Positions 37,818 through 48,557 of a DNA stretch of 64,000 bases are shown here, piece after piece. The DNA is from Ganoderma boninense. Taxonomy: Eukaryota > Basidiomycota > Agaricomycetes > Polyporales > Polyporaceae. Position numbers and translations under genes: made by a program. Where the stretch lies: assembly GCA_002900995.3 (NCBI GenBank), contig CM035313.1, positions 2,666,001 through 2,730,000 on the forward strand, in the 5' to 3' direction. The first letter of the stretch is position 1; every line of letters begins with the position of its first letter. A model generated the notes under the pieces. That model saw only the letters and a program-made list of their open reading frames with translations. It made no database searches and was not told the DNA's origin.

Positions 37818-38644
37818 TGTCTCGCGCCGCCCCCTGTATCCAGCCGCTTCGCTCTCTGCGCGGAGGTCCAGTGGCCACCCGCGCAGTATCCTCCTCGGTG
37901 CGTCTGTCTGTCTGCCCCTGTTGTCTGCCGCAGTTACGGAGTTCCAGAACCAACAGTACCCACGCACGTTCGTAACGTTCCCCGACCCCTCCCACCCCAG
38001 CACCTCCCAGAACGATATCCCCGGCCGGCCCAGAGGGAACAACAGCAACAACCACCACAACCGGTTCCTCTGGGTCACTAGCGGCCTCGCCGTCGCCGCG
38101 GCGGGGAGCTACTACTATTACTACGCCCGCCAGGTAGAGGCCGCGGACCCGTACGCGCAGCTCAAAGCGGAAGAGGAGCGCCTGAGGCAGGAGTTCCGCG
38201 AGGCGGGCAGGGAGACGGCGCGCGAGGCCGCGCGCGACTGCGAGAGCAGGTACGAGGAGACCAAGGTACGTCGTGCGCCGCGTGGCACGGTGGTCGGGCC
38301 CCGTCTGCGAGTGCCTTGACGCCTTCACAACCTAGTCGTTTGCGCAGGACAAGCTTGCGCACGCACGTGCCGAGGCGGGGAGGACCGCGGAGGAGGCGCG
38401 CCAGGCCGCTGTGCGCCAGTACGAGCGAGCCGCGGAGTCCGCCGCTGGCGCGACGCACAAGGTCGAGGAGACGTACGACGAGGCGACGAGGAAGGCGAAG
38501 GATGAGGCTCTCACTTGGAACCAGTGGTTCTGGAGCTGGTTCGGGTACTCGCAGCACAAGGCGGAAGACGCGAAACGTGAGGCTGCCGCCAAGGTTGCCG
38601 AGGGAGCGCGGAAGGTTGAGACTGAGGCGGGGAGACGTACTTGA
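37818..38644 (+). CDS. Probable mitochondrial membrane protein with charged helical tail
   Basis: ATG 37818 gives MSRAAPCIQPLRSLRGG, an Arg-containing, acid-free start like a mitochondrial targeting peptide. A first intron then leads to VTEFQNQQYPRTFVTFPDPS; the donor is uncertain (the one at the GGAGgtccag site keeps frame). NRFLWVTSGLAVAAAGSYYY is a single membrane helix followed by Tyr residues. The rest is a long, very charged Ala/Glu/Arg-rich helix (EEERLRQEFREAGRETAREA, ARAEAGRTAEEARQAAVRQY), with WNQWFWSWFGYSQHKAED near the end. A second intron follows ESRYEETK. The layout resembles fungus-specific inner-membrane proteins of unknown role. I cannot assign a function. The gene at 51284 has the same general layout. 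Confidence 0.65.
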
Positions 38645-38783
38645 CATCTTCTTGGGCAATCTCGTGGATCTGGCGGACTCTGTTTTGGAACTCAGGATAT
38701 CTGTATTATATAGTGTACTATGGCGCGACCCCCTCCTCCCTCGTCGAAATGGAGATCATACAGGCAAATACATGCATTAAGAC

Positions 38784-41100
38784 CTACTTATCGTCAGCCT
38801 GCCCGTCTATTGTAGGGCCGTCATCAAGCTGGTTACCGTCTGGTCCGCCAAGGAGAATCTTCAAGGTGTCGTCTGGAAGCCCCGAAAGTAGGTCGTAAAT
38901 TGCTTGGAGCTCCGAGGGCACAGCTCCCGTATCCTCCGCAACAGGCGTTGTGGGTACTGCGTCGTGGTCCTGAGCTGCGGCGACCGCGGCATTGGCGACT
39001 GCTGGAGGTGACACCTGAGGAACGTCCTCGTCGACACCTTCCTCTTCTTCAGGTGGTAGCCGATCATCATCCCAGTCTTCATCGTCCGGAACCACCAGCA
39101 CGTCGAGGGACGTAGATAGACCCTCAGCGGGCGCATCAGCGCCGGAAGAGCTTGGTTTGGCGATGGGCTCCGCGGGGGAGGTCGGATGGGTGTCCGGAGT
39201 CTGCTCCTTGTCCAGGATCTGAGTTTCGGCATCTCCAGCTTGCGACCTGTCCCCACAGCTCTCGCACGGGTACCGTTCGACCGTGCCACGGTTCATGCAC
39301 CATTCCTCCAGCGCGTCCGGCGTCCACCCCGAGAAGCGTTCAGCGTCTTCCCAGAGCTCCACGCGGTGGCCGCACGGCATCCTGAACAGCGTGTACCTCC
39401 TCCCTATCTGCTTTTCGACCTGCTTCGCCGACTCGCTCGTCCCCGCGGCGGACTCGCCACCATTTGCCTCCTTGTACTCCGCCACCAGGCGCGCCCGCGC
39501 CTCGCCTCCGATGCAGGTGTTGAAGCCGAGGTGCCGGAAGAGGCCGTCCTCGCGAGACACCCTGAAGGGGCCATCGTCATGTACCTCGTGCTTGCAGAAC
39601 ATCTTCAAGCCGAGGTGGTGGGTGCGGATGTGCCGCCTGATGTCCGTCTTGCGCGAGAAGCGCACCCGGCACGGCTTGGTGGGGTGGGCCTGGAAGGGGC
39701 ATGCGAAGGGCTTCTCTGGCCGAGGGTCTGTGTCGCCTAAGTTGGTTGGATCTAGATTTTGAGTACGCTGACGTTCTTTGTAAGGTTTTCTGGATGGTGC
39801 CGAAGGGCGTGGGCGCTTGCCCTTCGCTGTGGCAGAGGGAGGTTCGGGGCTATCCTGGCGCGCCTCTAGAATAAAAGAGGAGGATCCCGGTTCCGCTTGA
39901 GATGTGGAGGTGTCACCAACGCCTTGTGGATGCCGTCAGCTGAGATCGCCAACCGAAGAGGAAGTATGCCTACCAGATGCCTGCCTGAGCTCCTGCGCGA
40001 TCTCCGAGGCTATATTGGACAGTTCGTCGTAAAACTCCGGTATGAATTCAGGGTAGGTGGCGGAGAGTGGGGCGGAAGTCTGGTCTCCAGCGTGTCCTGG
40101 AAGGGGCTCTACATTCAGTGTCAGCTGACAGTTATGGACGACGGAGGTCAAGGGACTCATACCGCAGTCGACGAATTGGAGTCCGGAATATGGTGTTACG
40201 GGCGCATTGGAAACCTCTGGGGCATCGGCTAGCGCCGCTTTCTTGTGGCGTTTCTTGGACGTCGTAGGCTCGCTGCTGTTCTCCTTCCCCGCGCGTTTCC
40301 GCGATTTTCGGGGAACGGGCACATTCTCGTTCTCGACGATAGACGGATCCACAACGGTATTGCCCTCGGGACCCGGGAGGACTCCCCAATCCATGGAGGG
40401 TACTACATTGGAAACGCCAGAGGCCGCTGTATACAACATTACTCAAAGAAAGACCTCAATAGGAGACGATGTACACACCTTCGGCCGTATCCGTGGTAAA
40501 ATGCATGGCATTCGCAATAGTGTTCGAAGCCTGGCCGATGTCTGGCGCGCAGGGGCCGGGCGGTGCTGCCCGCTGGCGCTTCCGCGGCGAGGACTGTTCA
40601 CGGTGAGCATGATGCTCCATGTGTTCACTTGGTCTTTTGGTTGGCATTGGTTGAAAGAAGGCGGATGGTACGTGGGCATACGGATTGGGAGGTTGGTATG
40701 AGGGAACAACATGGACTGCAGGTACGGGAGGAGCGGGAGGCGCAGCGGCGTGAAATCCAGGGACATAGATGGTGTCAGATGGACAGACGCAAGTCGAAGG
40801 GCCATTTTCGCTGATCGAACCCCTAAGTGAACTGGATGGTGCTGGAATCGGATAGTAGAAGGGGAGGATGTTCTGGGCGTAAGAAACGAATGGGGCGACG
40901 GGAATCTGAGGTGAGCGAAAGGTCAACGCGTTCGCGGTGGGTGCCTCGACCAGGGGTGACGTAGATTCTGAATTGAGTGCAGCAAGAATCTCCCCCAGAA
41001 AAGGCGGGAGGTCTTGCGAGTCCGCTGGAGAGGCAAAAGAGGTCGCCTCGTCGTCGTCGAAGCCGAAATCGATGTAGGTGTCGTAGGGTTCTTCCGCCAT
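38784..41100 (-). CDS. C2H2-type zinc-finger protein, paralogue 1
   Basis: Three exons (40479-41100, 39974-40426, 38784-39895) keep one frame for 728 residues. The N-terminus is acidic (MAEEPYDTYIDFGFDDDEAT), followed by a Pro-rich region and a basic nuclear-localisation-like KSRKRAGKENS and KKRHKK. IPEFYDELSNIASEIAQEL is shared with the second paralogue. A zinc-finger unit follows: CPFQAHPTKPCRVRFSRKTD, then IRRHIRTHH, with two Cys and two His in C2H2 order. A second Cys/His-rich part (CKHEVHDDG to HLGFNTC) and an acidic C-terminus come after. It is a likely nuclear DNA-binding regulator; targets are unknown. It lies 5.2 kb from its paralogue on the same strand, with the polyporopepsin-like gene between them. 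Confidence 0.8.
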
Positions 41101-42058
41101 GGGAGGCGAATCTGTAGAGGCGGTGCGGCAAGTGGTAAGTGCAAGGTAGGAGGCAAGTGTATGGGAGAGAAGACCTACACGCCTCGCATAGATATTATAT
41201 GTGCCCCGCTCCGCTCACGAAAGAGAGCGCTCTGGATAGGCCTTGAAGCAACGGGGCGAGAGACATAACTTAGGGCGCCGGATTGTGAAAAGGATGCGCG
41301 GGGCATGAGCTCACGGGGCGAGTCGCAAGGTCAAAAAGGAGTCTTACTTGATCATGTTTACCTTAACTACACTGCACTGGAGCACAATTAGGCCATCCGA
41401 GGTGAGTTCCTTGAATGCACTTCCAACGCTATTTCCTGCGCTCGTAGGAACGCGATTAAGGTGACTGGCACCGCATACAGCGAGATTTTCTGCCCGTTCC
41501 TCGCACATCATCAAAGAACCTAAAACGTCCTATAAGCATGGAGGCTGATGGCGTAGAGTATGAACTGACCGAATTGGGCGTGAGCTCGCCATCATCGAAG
41601 CATTCAACAACGGGTACACAATAAGCATCCGGCGCCACGCTATACGAGGTGCCGGGCTGTATGTTGGTAGAGGGCTGGGGTAGCAGCAACACTGTTGTCA
41701 TATAAGTGGAGACGAGAAATGACTGAACAAGAAACTAGAGACAAACGTCGTCTACTAGTGATTGACAGGACGGTTGCAGCAAGTTGAAGTGTGCCGTGTC
41801 ACCTTGAAGACTTGAGCGAGCCCATGACCCATGATGGCGACCTGTGACTGGTACAACACTTAGACTACACAGACTGCACTCCTGCCCGTTTCCGGGGGTG
41901 GTTAGAGAGCTAAACGTGCCCACTACGGGCGAGTCTCGACAGTGGCGTCGTTTGCTGGCAAGGCGGGTGTGGGCGCTTGGGGACGCGAGAATAAACAAAA
42001 GCGGTCATTTTGCGCGCTTGAGTTGCCTTACCACGTCCGGGTCCTGCGCCACAGATAG
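41101..42058. other. Intergenic region upstream of zinc-finger paralogue 1
   Basis: A minus-strand ATG frame of 81 codons (41456-41701) has no domain or splice support. There is nothing else until the Tc1/mariner-like element. Confidence 0.45.
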
Positions 42059-42060
42059 TA

Positions 42061-42725
42061 CAGTATATAGGCGGTCCTTTAGACAGCACCGGTCCTTTAG
42101 ACAAGACGGCTTTTGGCCCGTCCCGTCCTCAGTATGGGTATACAGGGTACCTCATTATGTGTGCACACTTAGTACAGACCTATATTTTGAATTTGAGACC
42201 ACCGCTCCCTCAGGAACTTGAAGGGGAGGTGCTTTTGTCGTGGAAAAAGGGGTATTTTGCAGTGTATGGCAAATGGTGTTCCAAATTCCTCTCCAATTAT
42301 CCCCAAAATTCGACAGTAGGCACTTCATGGAACTCATTATACAATACAAAATTTTCGATAGACGTCCTGAACGCAGTGTCATTTCGAGAGGTCGAGGAAT
42401 GGGATGCCTCGTTCGATGAGCGCTTAATGCTGTTAAACTACCCGATATAGGGACAAATCCACCTGTAATAGGCAATTTTTACACAAGCGAGACTTGCCGA
42501 GCCAATGACGAGCTGTCTAAAGGACTGCCAAAGGCCCGATAACGCCTTCCGCAACTGATAGCTTTCGATCTCTCTGGCATTGGGGACAAACACGACAGAA
42601 GGTGAGGGGAGCTTTGTTGAACAGTGGTAAGTGGTCCCCGTAATACCCGATTGACCAGAGGCTGACGCAGGACGTGGTCATCTGCGAAACTAGGATTTCC
42701 TGTCTAAAGGACCGCCTATATACTG
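42061..42725. mobile_element. Non-autonomous Tc1/mariner-like element (665 bp)
   Basis: A perfect inverted repeat links 42059-42086 and 42700-42727. Without the flanking TA dinucleotides the element starts CAGTATATAGGCGGTCCTTT and ends with its reverse complement (AAAGGACCGCCTATATACTG). TA on both sides and CAGT ends are typical of Tc1/mariner-type elements. The core GGTCCTTTAGACA recurs just inside the left end (42091-42103) and inverted at 42513-42525, so these are subterminal repeats. A 97-codon frame inside (42157-42450) has no transposase signature. The element lies directly against a fragment of an aspartic protease on its right. Confidence 0.72.
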
Positions 42726-42730
42726 TAGTA

Positions 42731-42950
42731 CTCCTCCTCGATGCAAGCACAACGCTTGTTCTACTTGCCGCCGACGCGTACCACGCACACGAGACTATTC
42801 TTCTGAATCTGGTTCGGCGCGTATTGTGTGCTCTCACAAACCACTTCGTTGCCAGCGCCGTACTACGTCATCTCGTCATGATCTCGAAGCAACTTGCCGT
42901 ATGGACTTGTCCCGAACGTTTGGATCTGGCTTCGCTCTGTGAGTCTTCTT
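42731..42950 (+). pseudogene. Aspartic protease (polyporopepsin-type) fragment
   Basis: From 42737 the frame reads LDASTTLVLLAADAYHAHET, which aligns with IDIGTTLVMLATDAFEAYKT of the polyporopepsin-like gene at 44388. After a decayed middle, 42903-42940 reads GLVPNVWIWLRS, matching YEFVPNAQIWPRS of the same gene, and a GTGAGT-like donor follows at the matching place. Everything upstream (signal peptide, first lobe) is missing; the Tc1/mariner-like element ends two bases before the fragment region. This is a relic of a third aspartic protease copy. Confidence 0.65.
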
Positions 42951-44387
42951 CTCTTTCTCTCTTTTCAGGTTGAAGGACTTACTTTTACTTGGCTTCCCCG
43001 ACCAACTCAGCATCGCGTGCCCGCTGCCGGCATCGCCGCGTCGCAGTCTCGCCTGCCCTCGTTGTCCGTGAATGTCTGAACCATTGTGCTTGCGTCTGGC
43101 CTAAAGACTTCGGGCTCGTGTCATCGGCATCGGATCGGTATCGGACTCTGTTTCGAATTGGGACTCAATCAATACTTCTTCCGAGCCTCGAATACCGGTG
43201 AATGTTCCCCGCCTTGCGCTCTGTTGACAGCACTGGCCTGATCAAATATAGAAAGCAATGCCAAAGCAATGCATAACACGGTACTGTACGGCACCAGATC
43301 GCGGACTTTTTTTGGATTTCTGAGATTTGTGAGTTCGTTCGTAGCTCAGCTCGTTACCAACTCATCGCTCCAGTGAATCATCATGGACTCAGTGAATCCT
43401 CCGAGCTGCAACCCAATGGGCTCCGAACTGTGCCACCGCGTACCACACGTCGTCATGTGCGGTGTGACCGTAGTTCATGTCCTTCCTCACTTCGACGCTT
43501 CTCATCTTTGCGGCATCCGTTTCCATGCTCCGCATCTGTTCCTCTGCGCTTGGTTCTGATGCGCCAGATGTGCGCCAGCTTATGGGCTGCTCTGTCGACA
43601 ACCTAAAGGTGCCATCGTGGATATATCGTTTCATCCGTGGATCTTCTGGGGTGAACAATGTTTGTGGAATGTTCTAGGTGAGAGTGCCGTTATTGTCTGA
43701 ATGACTCCTTTCGCACCCAAACATCTCGCTTCCCATGTTATTTTCGCCTCATTTACATATGCACTCAATATTGCCACCTTGTCCGGCTCGTCCACTGGCG
43801 AGACGGTCAATGCCGAGTTATTGCCGACGGTGCCCAGAACACATTCTTTATTACATGCTACTGTATTGCAGCCGAACGCTGAGCAGGCATCGGAACTTGA
43901 CCACTACTCCAGCTCCTACCGCCTCTGCCGAGAACTGCAGTCGATCCCGCGCGCACGCGGCGAGTGAACACCGTGAAACTGGTGCGTATCCGTGCGCATC
44001 GCACATAGAAGTACGTACTGAGCCTTTCGCTCGCTAAACTCGTTGCTGATGATGTTCGTGGGTGCCTTAGTCCCTCAGATAGCCACAGATCTGCTTCCGT
44101 CGGCCATGGCCCAGTGGCACTGGCCCATGGCTCGTTGCCTCCACTGCGCTTCGCCCTCAGGATGTACCAATTCCCCGACCGTCAGCGCCGTAAGATCGCC
44201 GGTGTGCGAGATGCTCGACCATACATAAAAGCGCGTCTGTGGCCGCTAAGGCCTTCCCATCGGGGCCTCTTCAAATTCCTCCACGACCTTCAAGTTCTCT
44301 TAAGCACCCCTCGCTCAGACTCTTGCACATCGCCACCACTTTCTCTTCACGTCGCCTTCTTTCCCTCCTCCCTGTCATACACCTCCA
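42951..44387. other. Region between protease fragment and polyporopepsin-like gene
   Basis: No firm gene was found. An ATG frame at 43477-43677 (66 codons) begins with a hydrophobic signal-like stretch (MSFLTSTLLIFAASVSM) but has no family and no further exons that I could join. CATAAAAG at 44224-44231 is a possible TATA box for the next gene. Confidence 0.4.
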
Positions 44388-45952
44388 ATGACGCGCTTCT
44401 CCGCCCTCGTCGCGCTCTGCGCTGCCGCCACCACCGTGTCAGCCTCACCCTTCGTCGTGCGGGACACACCCGTGACTCTCCCGATCGCGCGGCGCTTCAA
44501 CGCGACTGGCTCCGCGAAGATCGTTGAGCTCGACCGTGCCCGCGCGCAGATGTTGAAGAATGTTGGCCACGCCGGCGGCGAGAGCAAGCGCTCGGTCCCG
44601 AGTGTCATGGCGGTCAACGAACAGACGCACTACACGGTGCTCGTGGGCATCGGGTCCGCGAGCCCGCAGACGGAGTATAACATGCTCCTCGACATGGGCA
44701 GCGCAAACGTGGTAGTCGGTGGCGGGAAGACGTACGTCCAGACGTCGACCAGCAAGGACACCGGCGACACAGTGGTAAGCCGGTGCGGTCAATGTGCCAG
44801 AGTCGCGCCCGGGGCTAACGGAACTTGCTCATCATGTAGGCTGCGACGCACGGCTCTATATCTTTCACGGGCGAGCAGTGCACCGACACGGTCACGCTCG
44901 GGCCTCTGACCGTCACGAACCAGGGCGTTGCTATCGCGAACTCGACGAGCGGTTTCCCGAAGGGCGTCGATGGCATCTTGGGGCACGTCCCGTTGATAGG
45001 ACGATGGGCCACCAGCAGCAGTGTTGATGCTCACCTCGTTTTCTAGCATCGGCCCCGGCGGATTAACACAAAATACTGTCTCCGGCACCGAGTTTGTCAC
45101 AACGCTGTTCGACAACGCCTACGAGCAAGGCCAGATGACCGCTGACGTGGTCGCCTTTGCGTTCGCACCCGCCTCGCAGGTCTCAACGCCCAACGGCCTC
45201 TTGACGTTCGGCGGCACCGACTCCTCCCAGTTCACAGGCCCCATCCAGTTTGAGTGCGTCGCGCCCCTCTCCACTACATCCCGTGTTGAGGGTTGGCTGG
45301 TTAACTGACTAACGCGAGCACAGGTCGATCACGACGACGTCCCCTGCGTCGAAATACTTCGGGCTCGATATGTCGATCACGTACGGCTCGGACACCCCGA
45401 TCCTCGAATTGACCGCGGGGATCATCGACATCGGCACCACACTCGTCATGCTCGCCACCGACGCGTTCGAGGCGTACAAGACCGCAACGGGCGCGGTCCT
45501 CGATGACGCCACGGGCATGCTCAAGATCACGAACGACCAGTATGCAAACCTGCAGAGCCTCTTCTTCACTCGCTTCAGCGTGAGTCTCCCCTCCTGGTTG
45601 TCTCGCGCTCTCTCTGCTCACGTATGCTCACGTCTCTCTTCAAACAGACCGCCTACGAATTTGTCCCCAACGCTCAGATCTGGCCTCGTTCTGTACATGC
45701 CCTTCCCGTCGTCTCTCTCTCCACTACGATCCTGACCTCTTTCCTTCTTCCCTCACGCAGCTTAACACCGCGATCGGCGGCGACGCGGACAGCATCTACC
45801 TGGTCGTCGCGGACATTGGCTCGCCAAGCGGCTCCGGCCTCGACTTCATCAACGGCTACGCGTGGCTGGAGCGTTTCTACACCGCATACAATGGGATGGT
45901 GAACCAACTCGGCGTTGCGACCACCAAGCACACGAACAGCACTGACAACTGA
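44388..45952 (+). CDS. Polyporopepsin-like aspartic protease with altered active-site motifs
   Basis: Six exons (44388-44774, 44840-44982, 45047-45253, 45324-45579, 45648-45692, 45761-45952) encode 409 residues. A signal peptide (MTRFSALVALCAAATTVSAS) and propeptide precede a polyporopepsin-type body: TYVQTSTSKDTGDTV, EQCTDTVTLGPLTV, KGVDGILG, LTFGGTDSSQFTGPIQFE, FVPNAQIWPRSLNTAIGG, LDFINGYAWLERFYTAYN. The expected DTGSS is DMGSA (LLDMGSANVV) and the second DTG is DIG (GIIDIGTTLV). The flap Tyr of the usual YGSGS is His (ATHGSISFTG). Both catalytic Asp remain, but the Thr that supports each one and the flap Tyr are gone, so activity is doubtful. The second intron is best explained with a GC donor (GG|gcacgt at 44983). 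Confidence 0.85.
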
Positions 45953-46293
45953 GGAGGTACTCAAGTTCTCGTGACCCATCGTACGCCGCGTTGTGCACTT
46001 GTCCAAGGCGATTTCGTGCCGAAGACAACCACTTGTTTGGATTACGCTGTGTCGCGTATACCATACCATACGAACCGTCCGGACGCTTGACGACAGAACA
46101 TCCGTAATAAAAATTAATACATTTGGCTCATCCGACCCGTCCACTCCCTGGCCCAGGCTACGGTTTTCGACTCCCAAGTCCTCGCGACCCCGAAGATCAG
46201 TCAAAATTGACCATCGAGAACCGGTAAAATTGGTGATATGAATACAACATGTGCTCCCAAACATGGACCACATTGATGCCATCGGCATTCAAT
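45953..46293. other. Convergent intergenic region
   Basis: These are the short 3' flanks of the polyporopepsin-like gene and of zinc-finger paralogue 2. Nothing specific is seen. Confidence 0.5.
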
Positions 46294-48418
46294 TCAACTT
46301 GAATTTGGACTCATCCACTGTGTCCAGGTCGTATCCGACACGAGAGCTTCCGGATCCACTTCCAGTTCAAAGTCGATTTCCCAAGGCTGGAATAACTCTG
46401 GCAGTTGGTCCAGAATTAGTGCAGCGGGTTCGTGGGAGGTATTTTCCGAGCCGGTCACTTGAACAGTGCTGTTGGGATCCGCCGGCACTGCGACAACATG
46501 GACCGAACGACTCTCTTGGCTCTCTCGCTCTTCCAAGCCCGGAAAGCCGGAAAACCCTGGGGTAGGAACGTCGAGATTAGGTGCCTCCCCTGGCTCCGCC
46601 ACAGGTTCTTCCTCCACCCCCTCCTCCGCCTCCGGCGGAAGTCTAGCTTCATCCGAGACTTCGAAGGCACGATTGGGTTTGCATTCCACATACGAATCGC
46701 CCGTGGCTAAACGTGGAGGCTTTATCGCGTCCATCTCTTCGTCGTTCAGGTTTTTGCAGCAGTCGCACCGTCTGACATCTTTGGCGTATTTCTCGCGCAG
46801 GGAGCTTTCGAGCGACAGCGCCGTCTGTGTTTTCCGCAACGCGGAAAGCGCCTTAACAAAGAGGCCGGCAGGATCTCGATAGCAGGGCATCGAGATGAAC
46901 GCAAACTGTCGAGAGGCCTCGCGGCCGATGTCAAAGTCCTCCTCGCCAAAACAGGTGCCGCGTAGGTGGCGCAGGAAGCCGTCGTAGCGAGCGAACTGCG
47001 CGAGTTTACCGGCGTCATCGCACCGCCTGCAGCGCACATGCACATTGAGGTGCACGGAGAGAATATGGCGTTCGAGGTCCGCTGCGCGACCGAACGCGGA
47101 TAGTTTGGGCGGCCGGGGTTTTTGGATGGCTCCATTCCAGTAAGCGGAGGCCTTGATCTTGCGTGGAGCCTCGCTGCTTCCGCCATCGAGCCCCGCCTTA
47201 CTGTGACAGACTCCATTTGAGTCCGCCAATGGACAGAGAAACTTTTCCCCAGAGCTGCCCTCGGCGAGATGGCCCTTGTTCCGTGCTTTACGAGAGCCAG
47301 CTCGAGTTCTCTTGGTGGGAGCTCGACGGCGGGGTGCCTTGGGAGAGGGAGAGATAGCCTCAGGAGGAGCCTCGTTGATGCAAGGTCCATCCTGCGCGAC
47401 CTCCTCTGACGCGTTGGACGTCGATGGCGCTGGCTGGCTCTGCGCTACAAGGGCGCCCGCGATTTTGCACAGCTCATCGTAAAATGCTGGGGTACACCAT
47501 GTGTGTTCTCCTGCTGCGGCACCAGCACCGACGGGCTGGTCGCAGCTTGGGACGTCCGCGCACGGGGCCGCATCGAGGATCCCGGACGGACCAGCCAGAG
47601 CCATAGCGCGACCCCTCGAGCGGGTCCCCGCATGACTTCCTTGCATATATTCATAGGATTCTTGCCTATCGTTAAGGATGGGCATGTTCTCAATGCCGGG
47701 AGAGGGTGGTCTTGCGCCGCGCTTCTTCGGCTTCTTCGGTTGGCAGTTTTGAGCTGCGCAACCGACCCTCAGCGGTGCTGCATGTTGAGAGGACTGGGGC
47801 TCTGTTGAGACCCAGACGCGTTAGATTTATGTCACAAAGAGAACTGCAGAAGACCGCACCAATGTCCATAAGAGGGCTGTGAGATCTCGACTTGGCACTG
47901 GCCGCCCGACGCTTCTTCCCGTTGGAAGCCTTGTACCCCTTCCCGTTCTCCTCGGTTTCCTCGCGACGTCGCTTCGCAGGACGAGGAGCGGGAGTCTCAT
48001 CCTGTTGTGGGAGAGAAGGAGTAGGATATGTAGGAGCGTCCGTGGACGGGGTTGCCAAAGTCAGTTCCGGAGCAATGGTCGCAAGGGGCGCTTCGACAAT
48101 GTGCGGGGTCTGGTGAGGCTGACGAAGTATAGTGGACGCAAAAATAGCATTGTTCGCGAATTCGGTAGCGTGGTATGGATAGGGGCATCCTCCGAATATT
48201 GCTGCGAGAGAGCTCGTGGAAGAAGCCTGGCCTCTTGAAGACGAGGCGGCCGGTAGGGAGGGAGGGAAAGGGGCATAGGGTGCAGCCGACGAGTACGGTG
48301 GCCAGGCGGTGGCCTGATGCTCGCGGGACGAGGGATACGGCAAAGCTACGTTGGTGAGATCTGTCTGGTAAGTGGCGTATTGTCCTTCGCTCGCATAGTC
48401 GAAAGGACGAGGATTCAT
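46294..48418 (-). CDS. C2H2-type zinc-finger protein, paralogue 2
   Basis: Two exons (47860-48418, 46294-47801; intron 58 nt) keep one frame for 688 residues, starting MNPRPFDYASEGQYATYQTD. Layout follows paralogue 1: Pro/Ala-rich N-terminus, basic AKRRREE and GKKRRAASAKSRS segments, the shared TPAFYDELCKIAGALVAQSQ block and a basic APRRRAPTKRTRAGSRK. The zinc-finger region then runs CPLADSNGVC to FGRAADLERHILSVH, followed by CRRCDDAGKLAQFARYDGFL, HLRGTC, a CDCCKNL motif and an acidic tail. Unlike paralogue 1, about 30 residues separate the Cys pair from the His pair, so the finger may be lost or folded differently. It is a likely nuclear regulator with unknown targets. Confidence 0.78.
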
Positions 48419-48557
48419 GGCGAAGAAGTGGCAAGGACGTTGCGAAGAGCGTGCCAGCAGCGAACGGGAAACGAAGAGATGCGCCCCACCAGTTTATATG
48501 CGCCGTTGCAAGTTATCTGAAGGGGCACACCAGTATTCCCGGAGAAGTATGACATTG

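Noticed and set aside
41456..41701. 81-codon minus-strand ORF
   Set aside because: No signal, domain or splice support; too short to keep as a gene.
42157..42450. 97-codon ORF inside the Tc1/mariner-like element
   Set aside because: No transposase or other domain, and no catalytic acidic triad; treated as noncoding element interior.
38784..48418. The zinc-finger paralogues as one interrupted gene
   Set aside because: Each has its own start, complete frame and stop, and a full protease gene lies between them.
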